Shown: positions 1 through 5,903 of the stretch, piece by piece
Numbering within the stretch: the first letter of the stretch is position 1
Layout: every line of letters begins with the position of its first letter
Assembly: GCA_015486815.1 (NCBI GenBank)
Contig: WFQY01000328.1
Coordinates: 1 to 6,400, forward strand
Direction of reading: 5' to 3'
Length of the DNA: 6,400 nucleotides
Origin: Phycisphaerae bacterium
Lineage (GTDB): Bacteria > Planctomycetota > Phycisphaerae > JAAYCJ01
Position numbers and translations under genes: made by a program
Notes under the pieces: model-generated
The model's input: only the letters and a program-made list of their open reading frames with translations
Databases searched by the model: none
What the model was told of the DNA's origin: nothing

Positions 1-26
1 ATATATGTGTTTTTGAAGTCTTTCAT
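1..26 (-). CDS. Start of a gene coupled to the MNT gene, possible HEPN-domain partner (partial, cut by window edge)
   Basis: Only the first eight codons are visible (MKDFKNTY, then two bases of codon nine). The ATG at 26-24 overlaps the TGA stop (25-23) of the upstream nucleotidyltransferase gene in the ATGA arrangement typical of translationally coupled genes. No strong Shine-Dalgarno is seen in front of it, which fits coupling. Small MNT nucleotidyltransferases of this type are very often paired with a HEPN-domain protein (HepT/MntA-like toxin-antitoxin modules, where MNT can AMPylate the HEPN ribonuclease). The HEPN identity is therefore inferred purely from the neighbour: eight residues cannot show a fold. 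It could also be an unrelated gene or a chance ATG. Confidence 0.45.
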
Positions 27-370
27 AATCTCAAGCCATCTTTTATTACTTCCGAATAAAAAGGAGAGCCCTTACAAATCGGGTGGTTCCATTTTGTTTT
101 GCTAATGAAAATTGTTGATATGAAAATTTCTCTTTTGATAGCTATGTCTGTTATTTTATCTCTTATTTTCTCTTCTGTCGTCCACGCAACTTTTTTGGGC
201 GTTATTACGAGAAGATCATAGTCGGAATCGTCTTTTGCATCACCGCGAGCACGTGAGCCATAGAAAATAATGGTAGCTTTCGGAATATATTTGTGGATGA
301 TTTTAGCGACATCATTCAACAGTTCTTTATCAGTCTTGTTTAGTATAGATCTATTTTTTATTGCTTTCAT
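23..370 (-). CDS. MNT-family nucleotidyltransferase domain protein (possible antitoxin of an MNT/HEPN pair)
   Basis: A 115-residue protein with the minimal nucleotidyltransferase fold of the polymerase-beta superfamily. The signature is FYGSRARGDAKDDSDYDLLV at residues 36-55: GSRARGD (38-44) would bind the nucleotide phosphates, and D50 and D52 are the paired metal-binding acidic residues. The later strand KREIFIS (79-85) holds E81, a candidate third carboxylate. The tail SPFYSEVIKDGL resembles other stand-alone proteins of this family. The ATG at 370-368 is chosen because GAGGAG lies 7 bases upstream. The frame stays open to 523, but that extension runs over the end of gatA, has no family similarity and would bypass the ribosome site. 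The gene starts 14 bp after gatA and overlaps the next start by ATGA. Its GC is about 34% by hand count, clearly lower than its neighbours, which suggests later acquisition. Known members AMPylate HEPN toxins or act as antitoxins; the role here is inferred. Confidence 0.88.
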   Translation of the reverse strand: MKAIKNRSILNKTDKELLNDVAKIIHKYIPKATIIFYGSRARGDAKDDSDYDLLVITPKKVAWTTEEKIRDKITDIAIKREIFISTIFISKTKWNHPICKGSPFYSEVIKDGLRL

Positions 371-377
371 ATTCTTG

Positions 378-383
378 CTCCTC
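378..383 (-). promoter_or_regulatory. Ribosome binding site deciding the MNT start
   Basis: On the minus strand GAGGAG stands 7 bases before the ATG at 370 and directly after the TAG stop of gatA (387-385). It fixes the start at 370 rather than at the in-frame upstream ATG at 523. Its closeness to the gatA stop suggests that ribosomes finishing gatA can reload on the next gene. Confidence 0.8.
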
Positions 384-384
384 A

Positions 385-1854
385 CTATGATAGTTCGGGT
401 CGTTGTTTGTGAAAGTCGGTTATTTGCTGATACTGCCAGGCTGATTTCAATATTGTCTGTTCGTCGAAATGTTTTCCTATTAGCTGAAAGCTTAACGGCA
501 GATTGTCTTTTGTAAATCCGCAAGGGACGGAAATCGCCGGCAGCCCCGCAAGATTTACAGGAATAGTGAATATATCGCCAAGATACATCTGCAAAGGGTC
601 TTGCACTTTTTCACCTATTTTGAAGGCAGGCATCGGTGAGACAGGCGCAATGATTGCATCGACCGATTCGAAAGCCTGCTCGAAATCTCTCTTTATCAGT
701 GTGCGGACTTTTAACGCTTTGAGATAATATGCGTCGTAATAGCCAGCGGATAGGGCGTATGTGCCGAGCATAATCCTACGTTTAACTTCGTTGCCAAAAC
801 CTTCTGCGCGTGAAGATGTATAGACATCGATATAATCTTTCGGATTAGCTACCCGATAGCCATAGTGTACGCCGTCGTATCTCGCGAGATTGCTCGATGC
901 CTCTGCGGTAGCGATGATATAATAGCAGGCGACTGCATATTCGGTATGTGGCAATGATATTTCCGTAAATTCGTATCCGAGTTTCTCGAATTCTTTTATT
1001 GCTTGTTCGATAGCATGTGCGATTTCGCTATCGAGTCCGTCCTGCTTGAGATATTCACGAGGGATGCCTAATTTCTTTGCGGAATTATCAGTTTTTAGAT
1101 TTGCTAACAAATCAGGCTTCGGGGCGAAATTGTCGGGTACGGAAGTACTGTCGCGATTGTCGTAGCCTGCGATGACATTCAAAAGTAAAGCAATATCCCT
1201 TACGTCTCTCGAAAATGCGCCAATCTGATCGAGTGAACTGCCGAAAGCTACCAATCCGTATCTGCTTACTCGTCCGTATGTCGGTTTTATTCCGCAAACG
1301 CCACAGAAACAAGCTGGCTGACGAATCGATCCGCCTGTATCGGAGCCTATCGCTACCGGAGACATATCCGCTGACACTGCAACCGCAGAGCCGCCCGAAC
1401 TTCCGCCCGGCACGCGTTCGTTATTCCACGGATTGCGCGTAAGTTTGATACAGCTGTTTTCGGTAGAGGCGCCCATTGCAAATTCATCCAAATTGGTCTT
1501 GCCGATAATGACAGCTCCCGCCTGCTCGAGTTTTTCGATAATGTGTGCATCGTAGGGGGGGATATAGTTTGCTAATATTTTGCTAGCGCAGGTTGTCGGC
1601 GCAAAACTTGTGCAAATATTATCCTTGATAGCAATAGGCAGACCAGCGAGTAAACCAACATCATCGCCAGCTTCGATTTGCTTATCTATTTGTTTAGCTC
1701 GTTGCTTTGCGTAGTCAACTGTAACTGTTATAAAAGCACCTAACTGATTATCATAAGCGTTTATCCGATCGAGATAATATTCCGTTGCCTGCTGGGCGGA
1801 AATATCACGCGATTTTATTTTTTCTATAATGTCGATTGCAGAGTAATTATTCAT
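385..1854 (-). CDS. gatA: Glutamyl-tRNA(Gln)/aspartyl-tRNA(Asn) amidotransferase subunit A
   Basis: A 489-residue amidase-signature protein, close to the usual GatA length of about 485. GatA releases ammonia from glutamine so that the GatCAB complex can convert Glu-tRNA(Gln) or Asp-tRNA(Asn) to the correctly charged tRNA in the cytoplasm. The Ser-cisSer-Lys triad is visible: K77 in GLPIAIKDNI, S152 in PGGSSGGSAVAVSA and nucleophile S176 in GSDTGGSIRQP. The GatA-specific blocks KPTYGRVSRYGLVAFGSSLD and NLDEFAMGASTENS are present, so this is GatA rather than a general amidase. The start at 1854 has AGGAGA 7 bases upstream; the ATG seven codons earlier lacks a ribosome site. An odd point is Cys at 182, 184 and 187 just after the nucleophile. 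No gatC or gatB is adjacent here, so the complex is probably encoded at several loci. The gene is divergent from the Gfo/Idh gene and leads the MNT gene. Confidence 0.97.
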   Translation of the reverse strand: MNNYSAIDIIEKIKSRDISAQQATEYYLDRINAYDNQLGAFITVTVDYAKQRAKQIDKQIEAGDDVGLLAGLPIAIKDNICTSFAPTTCASKILANYIPPYDAHIIEKLEQAGAVIIGKTNLDEFAMGASTENSCIKLTRNPWNNERVPGGSSGGSAVAVSADMSPVAIGSDTGGSIRQPACFCGVCGIKPTYGRVSRYGLVAFGSSLDQIGAFSRDVRDIALLLNVIAGYDNRDSTSVPDNFAPKPDLLANLKTDNSAKKLGIPREYLKQDGLDSEIAHAIEQAIKEFEKLGYEFTEISLPHTEYAVACYYIIATAEASSNLARYDGVHYGYRVANPKDYIDVYTSSRAEGFGNEVKRRIMLGTYALSAGYYDAYYLKALKVRTLIKRDFEQAFESVDAIIAPVSPMPAFKIGEKVQDPLQMYLGDIFTIPVNLAGLPAISVPCGFTKDNLPLSFQLIGKHFDEQTILKSAWQYQQITDFHKQRPELS

Positions 1855-1861
1855 TTGTTCT

Positions 1862-1867
1862 TCTCCT
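1862..1867 (-). promoter_or_regulatory. Ribosome binding site of gatA
   Basis: AGGAGA on the minus strand, 7 bases before the ATG at 1854. A near-consensus Shine-Dalgarno that selects MNNYSAID as the N-terminus. Confidence 0.85.
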
Positions 1868-1884
1868 GTAATCATTATTTTATT

Positions 1885-1913
1885 ATAATACTGTTTTTAC
1901 ATCGAGACTGCAA
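1885..1913 (-). promoter_or_regulatory. Candidate sigma70-type promoter for gatA and the downstream MNT gene
   Basis: Reading the minus strand, a weak -35 TTGCAG (1913-1908) is followed after 17 bases by TATTAT (1890-1885). A perfect TATAAT overlaps it three bases further on (1887-1882), with a spacing of 20 from the same -35. Transcription would start near 1876-1878, leaving a leader of only about 22 bases that just contains the ribosome site. The -10 region is convincing and the -35 is only half matched (3 of 6). Confidence 0.5.
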
Positions 1914-1914
1914 C

Positions 1915-1942
1915 TTGACAGTCGATATGTATCGATTAAAAT
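1915..1942 (+). promoter_or_regulatory. Strong sigma70-type promoter for the Gfo/Idh-valS-mntP unit
   Basis: A consensus -35 TTGACA (1915-1920), a 16-base spacer and TAAAAT (1937-1942; 5 of 6 to TATAAT). The predicted transcript begins around 1949-1950, about 28 bases before the ATG at 1978. It is the only good promoter seen ahead of the three rightward genes, as the later gaps are 16 and 7 bases. The spacer contains a perfect palindrome (separate entry). Confidence 0.65.
1922..1935. promoter_or_regulatory. Palindromic candidate operator inside the rightward promoter
   Basis: TCGATA-TG-TATCGA is a perfect inverted repeat with 6-base arms and a 2-base centre. It lies wholly between the -35 and -10 boxes of the rightward promoter, where a dimeric repressor would block RNA polymerase. 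A second inverted repeat, GACTG (1906-1910) and CAGTC (1919-1923) with an 8-base gap, spans the two -35 boxes. The binding protein is unknown. CGAT-type words are common in this genome, so chance remains possible. Confidence 0.4.
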
Positions 1943-1965
1943 GTTTGCATTTATATTTTTCAAAC

Positions 1966-1971
1966 AAAGGA
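1966..1971 (+). promoter_or_regulatory. Ribosome binding site of the Gfo/Idh gene
   Basis: AAAGGA ends 6 bases before the ATG at 1978. It decides the start: the in-frame ATG at 1927 has no such site and falls inside the promoter spacer. Confidence 0.75.
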
Positions 1972-1977
1972 ATTCAA

Positions 1978-2925
1978 ATGGCAGAAAAACAGGTGAAAAT
2001 CGGCATTATCGGTGCGGGCAATATAGCACCTGCTCACATTAAAGCGTTTGGCGGATATCCCGAACGATGCAAGGTGGTTGCAATTTGTGATATCGTTGCC
2101 GAATTGGCGGAGAAAAGGGCAGAAGAATATCAGCTGACAAGTTATACCGATTACAAAGAGATGATAGAAAAAGAATCACTCGATGCGGTGTGTATCGCTA
2201 CTCCGCCAGCAGCTCATAAATCGGTAGCTCTTGATGTACTAACTATGGGTTGCAATATTCTTTGTGAAAAGCCATTGGCTATGACTGTCGAAGATGGTAG
2301 GGCGATGGCGGATGCCGCGGGTAAAGCGGATGTGTTGTTTATGGTCGCCTTCTGCCATCGTTTTGAGCAGGCAATAGTAAAGATAAAAGATAGTGTAAGC
2401 TCCGGACAGTTCGGGCCTATAACAAGTTATCGAAACGTGTTTGCCAATGCCGCTGGCCATCGTCCGACGCGAGGTGGTAATCTTATGGACAATGGTTCGC
2501 ATGCAGTCGATATTGCAAGATATATTATGGGCGATCCGATGAAAGTATTAGCAGCTCAATTTCGTCCGAAAAAGGTAGATGACCTTGACAAGGTGATAGA
2601 CTTTTCCGCATTGCTTGAAGGACCTAACGGTGAGATGGTATATATCGAAGCTGGCGGAAGACACGCAGGTGGCAGAGCTGTCGTGGAAGTTTGTGGCGAG
2701 AAGACATCCGCTTTATATGATTATTTTTCTGCTAATACGATGAAATGGAACGATGGTGAAAAATGGGAAGATATAGAATTGTCAGAAGGTGGAAAGAGAT
2801 TTTTCAAACAGGCAAAACATTTTCTCGATTGCCTACAAAATGATGAAAAGTGCATCACTGATGTCTTTGAAGCGCTTAAGACTCTTGAACTGCTCGAACA
2901 GATCGCAAAGGTAGCTAATAGCTAA
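1978..2925 (+). CDS. Gfo/Idh/MocA-family NAD(P)-dependent oxidoreductase
   Basis: A 315-residue cytoplasmic dehydrogenase. The N-terminal Rossmann domain (about 1-120) opens with KIGIIGAGNIAPAHIKAF, the dinucleotide-binding glycine motif at 12-17. The family motif CEKPLAM carries E97, K98 and P99. The C-terminal substrate domain shows GGNLMDNGSHAVDIARYIMG, with D171 and H175 spaced as the catalytic Asp-x3-His of inositol dehydrogenase-like enzymes, so K98, D171 and H175 probably form the active site. The end (FLDCLQNDEKCITDVFEALKTLELLEQI) is typical of the family. At 315 residues it is on the short side for the family but appears complete. Members oxidise or reduce sugars, inositols and similar polyols; the substrate cannot be read here and neighbours give no pathway clue. 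It ends 16 bases before valS, so the two are probably co-transcribed. It is preceded by a near-consensus promoter with an internal palindrome. Confidence 0.92.
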   Translation: MAEKQVKIGIIGAGNIAPAHIKAFGGYPERCKVVAICDIVAELAEKRAEEYQLTSYTDYKEMIEKESLDAVCIATPPAAHKSVALDVLTMGCNILCEKPLAMTVEDGRAMADAAGKADVLFMVAFCHRFEQAIVKIKDSVSSGQFGPITSYRNVFANAAGHRPTRGGNLMDNGSHAVDIARYIMGDPMKVLAAQFRPKKVDDLDKVIDFSALLEGPNGEMVYIEAGGRHAGGRAVVEVCGEKTSALYDYFSANTMKWNDGEKWEDIELSEGGKRFFKQAKHFLDCLQNDEKCITDVFEALKTLELLEQIAKVANS

Positions 2926-2930
2926 GGGAG
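2926..2930 (+). promoter_or_regulatory. Ribosome binding site of valS (GTG start)
   Basis: GGGAG directly follows the TAA of the Gfo/Idh gene and stands 11 bases before the GTG at 2942. The spacing is a little long. No ATG in this frame lies nearby, and the protein N-terminus MVDLPSQYNP matches the usual start of valyl-tRNA synthetases, which supports GTG. Confidence 0.6.
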
Positions 2931-2941
2931 TATAAATAATC

Positions 2942-5896
2942 GTGGTAGATTTGCCTTCTCAATATAATCCGCAGAGCGTTGAGCCTGAGATTTACAAACT
3001 CTGGCTTGATGGTAAATATTTTCACGCAGAGCCTCAAAATCCCGGTAAGCCGTACTGCATTGTTATTCCGCCGCCAAACGTAACAGCTGCCCTGCATATG
3101 GGGCATGCGTTGAATAATACGCTTCAGGATATTCTCATTCGATATCATCGGATGCTCGGCGATAATACGACGTGGATACCGGGAACGGATCACGCAGGTA
3201 TCGCAACACAGACAGTTGTCGAAAAGCGGGTACTCGCGGAGGAAGGTAAACGCAGAACGGACTTTGTTCGCGAAGAATTCGTCGCAAAGATTCAAGCGTG
3301 GAAAGATGAATACGAAGCACGCATCCTTTCGCAGCTTAAGCGCGTAGGCTGTTCCTGCGATTGGGACAGAACGCGTTTTACAATGGATGAGATTTGTGCG
3401 AGAGCTGTCAGAGAAGCATTCTTTATACTGTTCAGAGACGGGTTAATATATCGCGGTAAAAGGCTTGTCAATTGGGATCCCGCTACGCAGACAGCATTGG
3501 CTGACGATGAAGTAGAGATGTATGAAATAGACGGGCATTTCTGGTATCTGCGGTATCCGCTTGTTGAGCCTGTGGAAATTGCAGGCAAACGAATAGTTTA
3601 TGTAACGGTCGCTACTACTCGGCCCGAAACTATGCTTGGTGATACCGCTGTTGCGATAAATCCTGCAGACCCACGTGCGAAATATCTCGTCGGCAAGAAA
3701 GTCAAGCTGCCTATCGTCGATCGGATTATACCGATAATCGAAGATGATTATGTCGTCCTGCCCGATCCCAATAGTGATGATCCGAAAGCTCAATTTGCAA
3801 CGGGATTTTTGAAAGTTACTCCCGCACACGATCCGAACGATTGGGAGATAGGCCAAAGGCATAATCTGCCTATAATCAATGTGCTTGCTCCGGACGGAAC
3901 GATAAGCGATCAGTATGGCTGGGACGATGTCGGTGGTGCGGATTTTCTGCTTGGCCTCGATCGTTACGAAGCGAGAGAAGCTATCGTCGAATGGTTCAGG
4001 GAAAACGATTTGCTCGAAGACGTTAAGCCATATCGTCATAGTGTCGGCCATTCGTACAGAAGCCATGTTCCAATCGAGCCTTACCTTTCCGATCAATGGT
4101 ATGTGCGAGTAACAGACGAAAGATTGGCAGGTGCTGCTCTGCGAGCGATGTCTGACGATCAGTATAACGGGCCTGAACGTTCGTTTGAAGGTGAATCGTG
4201 GGAAGGTGGTCTGAGATTTTTTCCCGAACGATATGCTAAGACATTTCAGAGTTGGCACGAAAATATTCGCGATTGGTGTATCTCGCGTCAGCTATGGTGG
4301 GGACATCGAATACCTGTATGGTCGGCGCCTGATGATTTATCATCTCAAGCTGTCGCTGAATTAGATGCGATCAAAAATCGGATAGCTGTACGGGAGTTTA
4401 ACGGCAAGCTGTATGTGTGCGTGAGAGAAATTGACGATAAAGAGACGGTAGCGAAAATCGAATCGATGGGCTTCGTTCAGGATCCCGATGTTCTCGATAC
4501 GTGGTTTAGCTCTGCACTTTGGCCGTTTAGTACGCTTGGTTGGCCTGAAGATACACCGGAGTTGCATACGTGGAATCCGACGAATCTGCTGTGTACTGCA
4601 CGCGAGATTATCACGCTTTGGGTCAGCAGGATGGTGATGACTAATCTGTATTTTCTCAATCGTCTGCCATTTACCGATGTTTATATCCACGCGATGATTC
4701 AAGACGGCGAAGGGCGTAAAATGTCAAAGACGCTCGGCAATGGCATCGATCCTGTTGACATTATCGAACAGTATGGAGCGGATGCTATGCGATATTCGCT
4801 GGCATATCTGACAACAGGTATGCAGGATATTCGTATGCCCGTTAAGAAAGTAAAATTGGAAGACGGCAGAGAAGTAAACACGTCGGAGCGTTTTGAAATC
4901 GGAAGGAATCTTTGCAATAAACTATGGAATGCTGCTCGATTTGTGATGATGAATCTCAAAGATGGCGAGCAGTTTTCGCCTATTAACATCGATGCTCTTG
5001 GTCTTGAAGACAGATGGATTCTATCGAGGCTTAATGAGACTATCAAACAGATAACCGAGGCATTAAACAATTACGAATTTTCAGATTCCGCTAATATTAT
5101 TTATCGATTTTTCTGGAACGAATTTTGTGATTGGTATCTCGAATGGATAAAGCCACGCTTGCGAACAGATGATGAGTCCGCAAGATATGCCAGACAGATA
5201 TTAGCATATACGCTTGATAATATTCTTCGATTGTTGCACCCGATTGCTCCGTTTATTACCGAAGAGCTATGGAAACATCTGAAGAAAGTTGCCCCCGTTC
5301 GGATGATAACGGAGCAGCTTGATACTGATCGTCCTTTGGTGATATCATCTTGGCCTATGGTAAATGAGCAATTTTGCGATGAGCAAGCTGAGCAGACTAT
5401 ATCTCAGCTGCAGGAGATAATACGGGCGATTCGCGATGTACGGACAAATGTGAACAAGATTCGCGCTTCCGCTGGTCAGAAATCACTTGCGAAACTGCCA
5501 AATGCGTTTATCCGTTGTAATAATAATTGGCAGAATGTTTTCTCGTCAGCGTTAGCGACTGTTTGTGAATTGGCAAAAGTCGAAAACATTGAATTTATAA
5601 CCGACCGGACACTGCCAGCTGGTAGCTCGGTAAAGGTCTTTACCGATTCTCAAGGTGCGTCAATGGAGCTTGCAATTCCCTTAGCTGATTTGATTGACAT
5701 CGAGCAGGAAAAGAGCAGACTGTCGAAAGAGCTTGCTGAGCTAACCCAACATATTCAGCGTTCGCAAGCAAGATTGAGCAATGAGAATTTCATTAAAAAA
5801 GCACCGCCTCACATTATCGAAGAACACCGTCAACAGCTTGAAAAATTGCAGGCGAAACAGCAGGCACTTCAGCAGGCAATTTCCGAATTGAAATAA
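2942..5896 (+). CDS. valS: Valyl-tRNA synthetase
   Basis: A 984-residue class Ia aminoacyl-tRNA synthetase that charges tRNA(Val) with valine. The family is usually about 880-950 residues, so this one is on the long side. The HIGH motif is HMGH (52-55) within PPPNVTAALHMGHALNNT, diagnostic of ValRS. The CP1 editing domain (about 190-345) shows ATTRPETMLGDTAV (from 224) and TPAHDPNDWEIGQ (from 293), the pocket that clears Thr-tRNA(Val). WWGHRIPVW (452-460) and DPDVLDTWFSS (from 514) bring back the catalytic core, and KMSKT (593-597) is the KMSKS loop. An extra stretch around 632-648 precedes SERFEIGRNLCNKLWNAARF. The anticodon-binding helices include NEFCDWYLEWIKPRL (from 726). The last ~70 residues (from LIDIEQEKSRL, about 917) form the tRNA-binding coiled-coil arm. 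All key motifs are intact, so it should be functional. The start is GTG; the gene sits between the Gfo/Idh gene and mntP on one strand, and no T-box or other leader is possible in the 16-base gap. Confidence 0.98.
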   Translation: MVDLPSQYNPQSVEPEIYKLWLDGKYFHAEPQNPGKPYCIVIPPPNVTAALHMGHALNNTLQDILIRYHRMLGDNTTWIPGTDHAGIATQTVVEKRVLAEEGKRRTDFVREEFVAKIQAWKDEYEARILSQLKRVGCSCDWDRTRFTMDEICARAVREAFFILFRDGLIYRGKRLVNWDPATQTALADDEVEMYEIDGHFWYLRYPLVEPVEIAGKRIVYVTVATTRPETMLGDTAVAINPADPRAKYLVGKKVKLPIVDRIIPIIEDDYVVLPDPNSDDPKAQFATGFLKVTPAHDPNDWEIGQRHNLPIINVLAPDGTISDQYGWDDVGGADFLLGLDRYEAREAIVEWFRENDLLEDVKPYRHSVGHSYRSHVPIEPYLSDQWYVRVTDERLAGAALRAMSDDQYNGPERSFEGESWEGGLRFFPERYAKTFQSWHENIRDWCISRQLWWGHRIPVWSAPDDLSSQAVAELDAIKNRIAVREFNGKLYVCVREIDDKETVAKIESMGFVQDPDVLDTWFSSALWPFSTLGWPEDTPELHTWNPTNLLCTAREIITLWVSRMVMTNLYFLNRLPFTDVYIHAMIQDGEGRKMSKTLGNGIDPVDIIEQYGADAMRYSLAYLTTGMQDIRMPVKKVKLEDGREVNTSERFEIGRNLCNKLWNAARFVMMNLKDGEQFSPINIDALGLEDRWILSRLNETIKQITEALNNYEFSDSANIIYRFFWNEFCDWYLEWIKPRLRTDDESARYARQILAYTLDNILRLLHPIAPFITEELWKHLKKVAPVRMITEQLDTDRPLVISSWPMVNEQFCDEQAEQTISQLQEIIRAIRDVRTNVNKIRASAGQKSLAKLPNAFIRCNNNWQNVFSSALATVCELAKVENIEFITDRTLPAGSSVKVFTDSQGASMELAIPLADLIDIEQEKSRLSKELAELTQHIQRSQARLSNENFIKKAPPHIIEEHRQQLEKLQAKQQALQQAISELK

Positions 5897-5903
5897 ATTT
5901 CCT

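Noticed and set aside
371..523. N-terminal extension of the MNT protein in the same open frame
   Set aside because: It overlaps the 3' end of gatA in another frame, has no family similarity, and the ATG at 370 has a strong ribosome site. The extension is a by-product of the overlap.
1555..1561. Run of seven G (seven C in the gatA sense) as a possible phase-variation tract
   Set aside because: It encodes ordinary residues (Pro99-Pro100 in YIPPY), the frame is intact, and phase variation of an essential gene is unlikely. At most a slippage or sequencing-error hotspot.
1855..1875. Seven-codon longer start for gatA
   Set aside because: The ATG at 1875 has no ribosome site and lies almost at the predicted transcription start; its frame crosses the true ribosome site AGGAGA.
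1855..1977. Upstream start codons for the Gfo/Idh protein (for example ATG at 1927)
   Set aside because: The ATG at 1927 lies in the promoter spacer and lacks a Shine-Dalgarno. The Rossmann motif begins only a few residues after the ATG at 1978, as is usual for the family.
1855..1977. T-box or other riboswitch ahead of the valS operon
   Set aside because: The predicted leader is only about 28 bases, and the 16-base gap before valS is too small for a T-box or attenuator.
3443..4258. Long open frame antisense to valS (271 codons) and other antisense frames in gatA, Gfo/Idh and valS
   Set aside because: They lie wholly opposite strongly conserved coding sequence, show no recognisable motif or ribosome site, and are best explained by codon composition.
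5897..5903. Terminator or Mn riboswitch between valS and mntP
   Set aside because: Seven bases cannot hold either, and no hairpin followed by a T run is seen at the end of valS.
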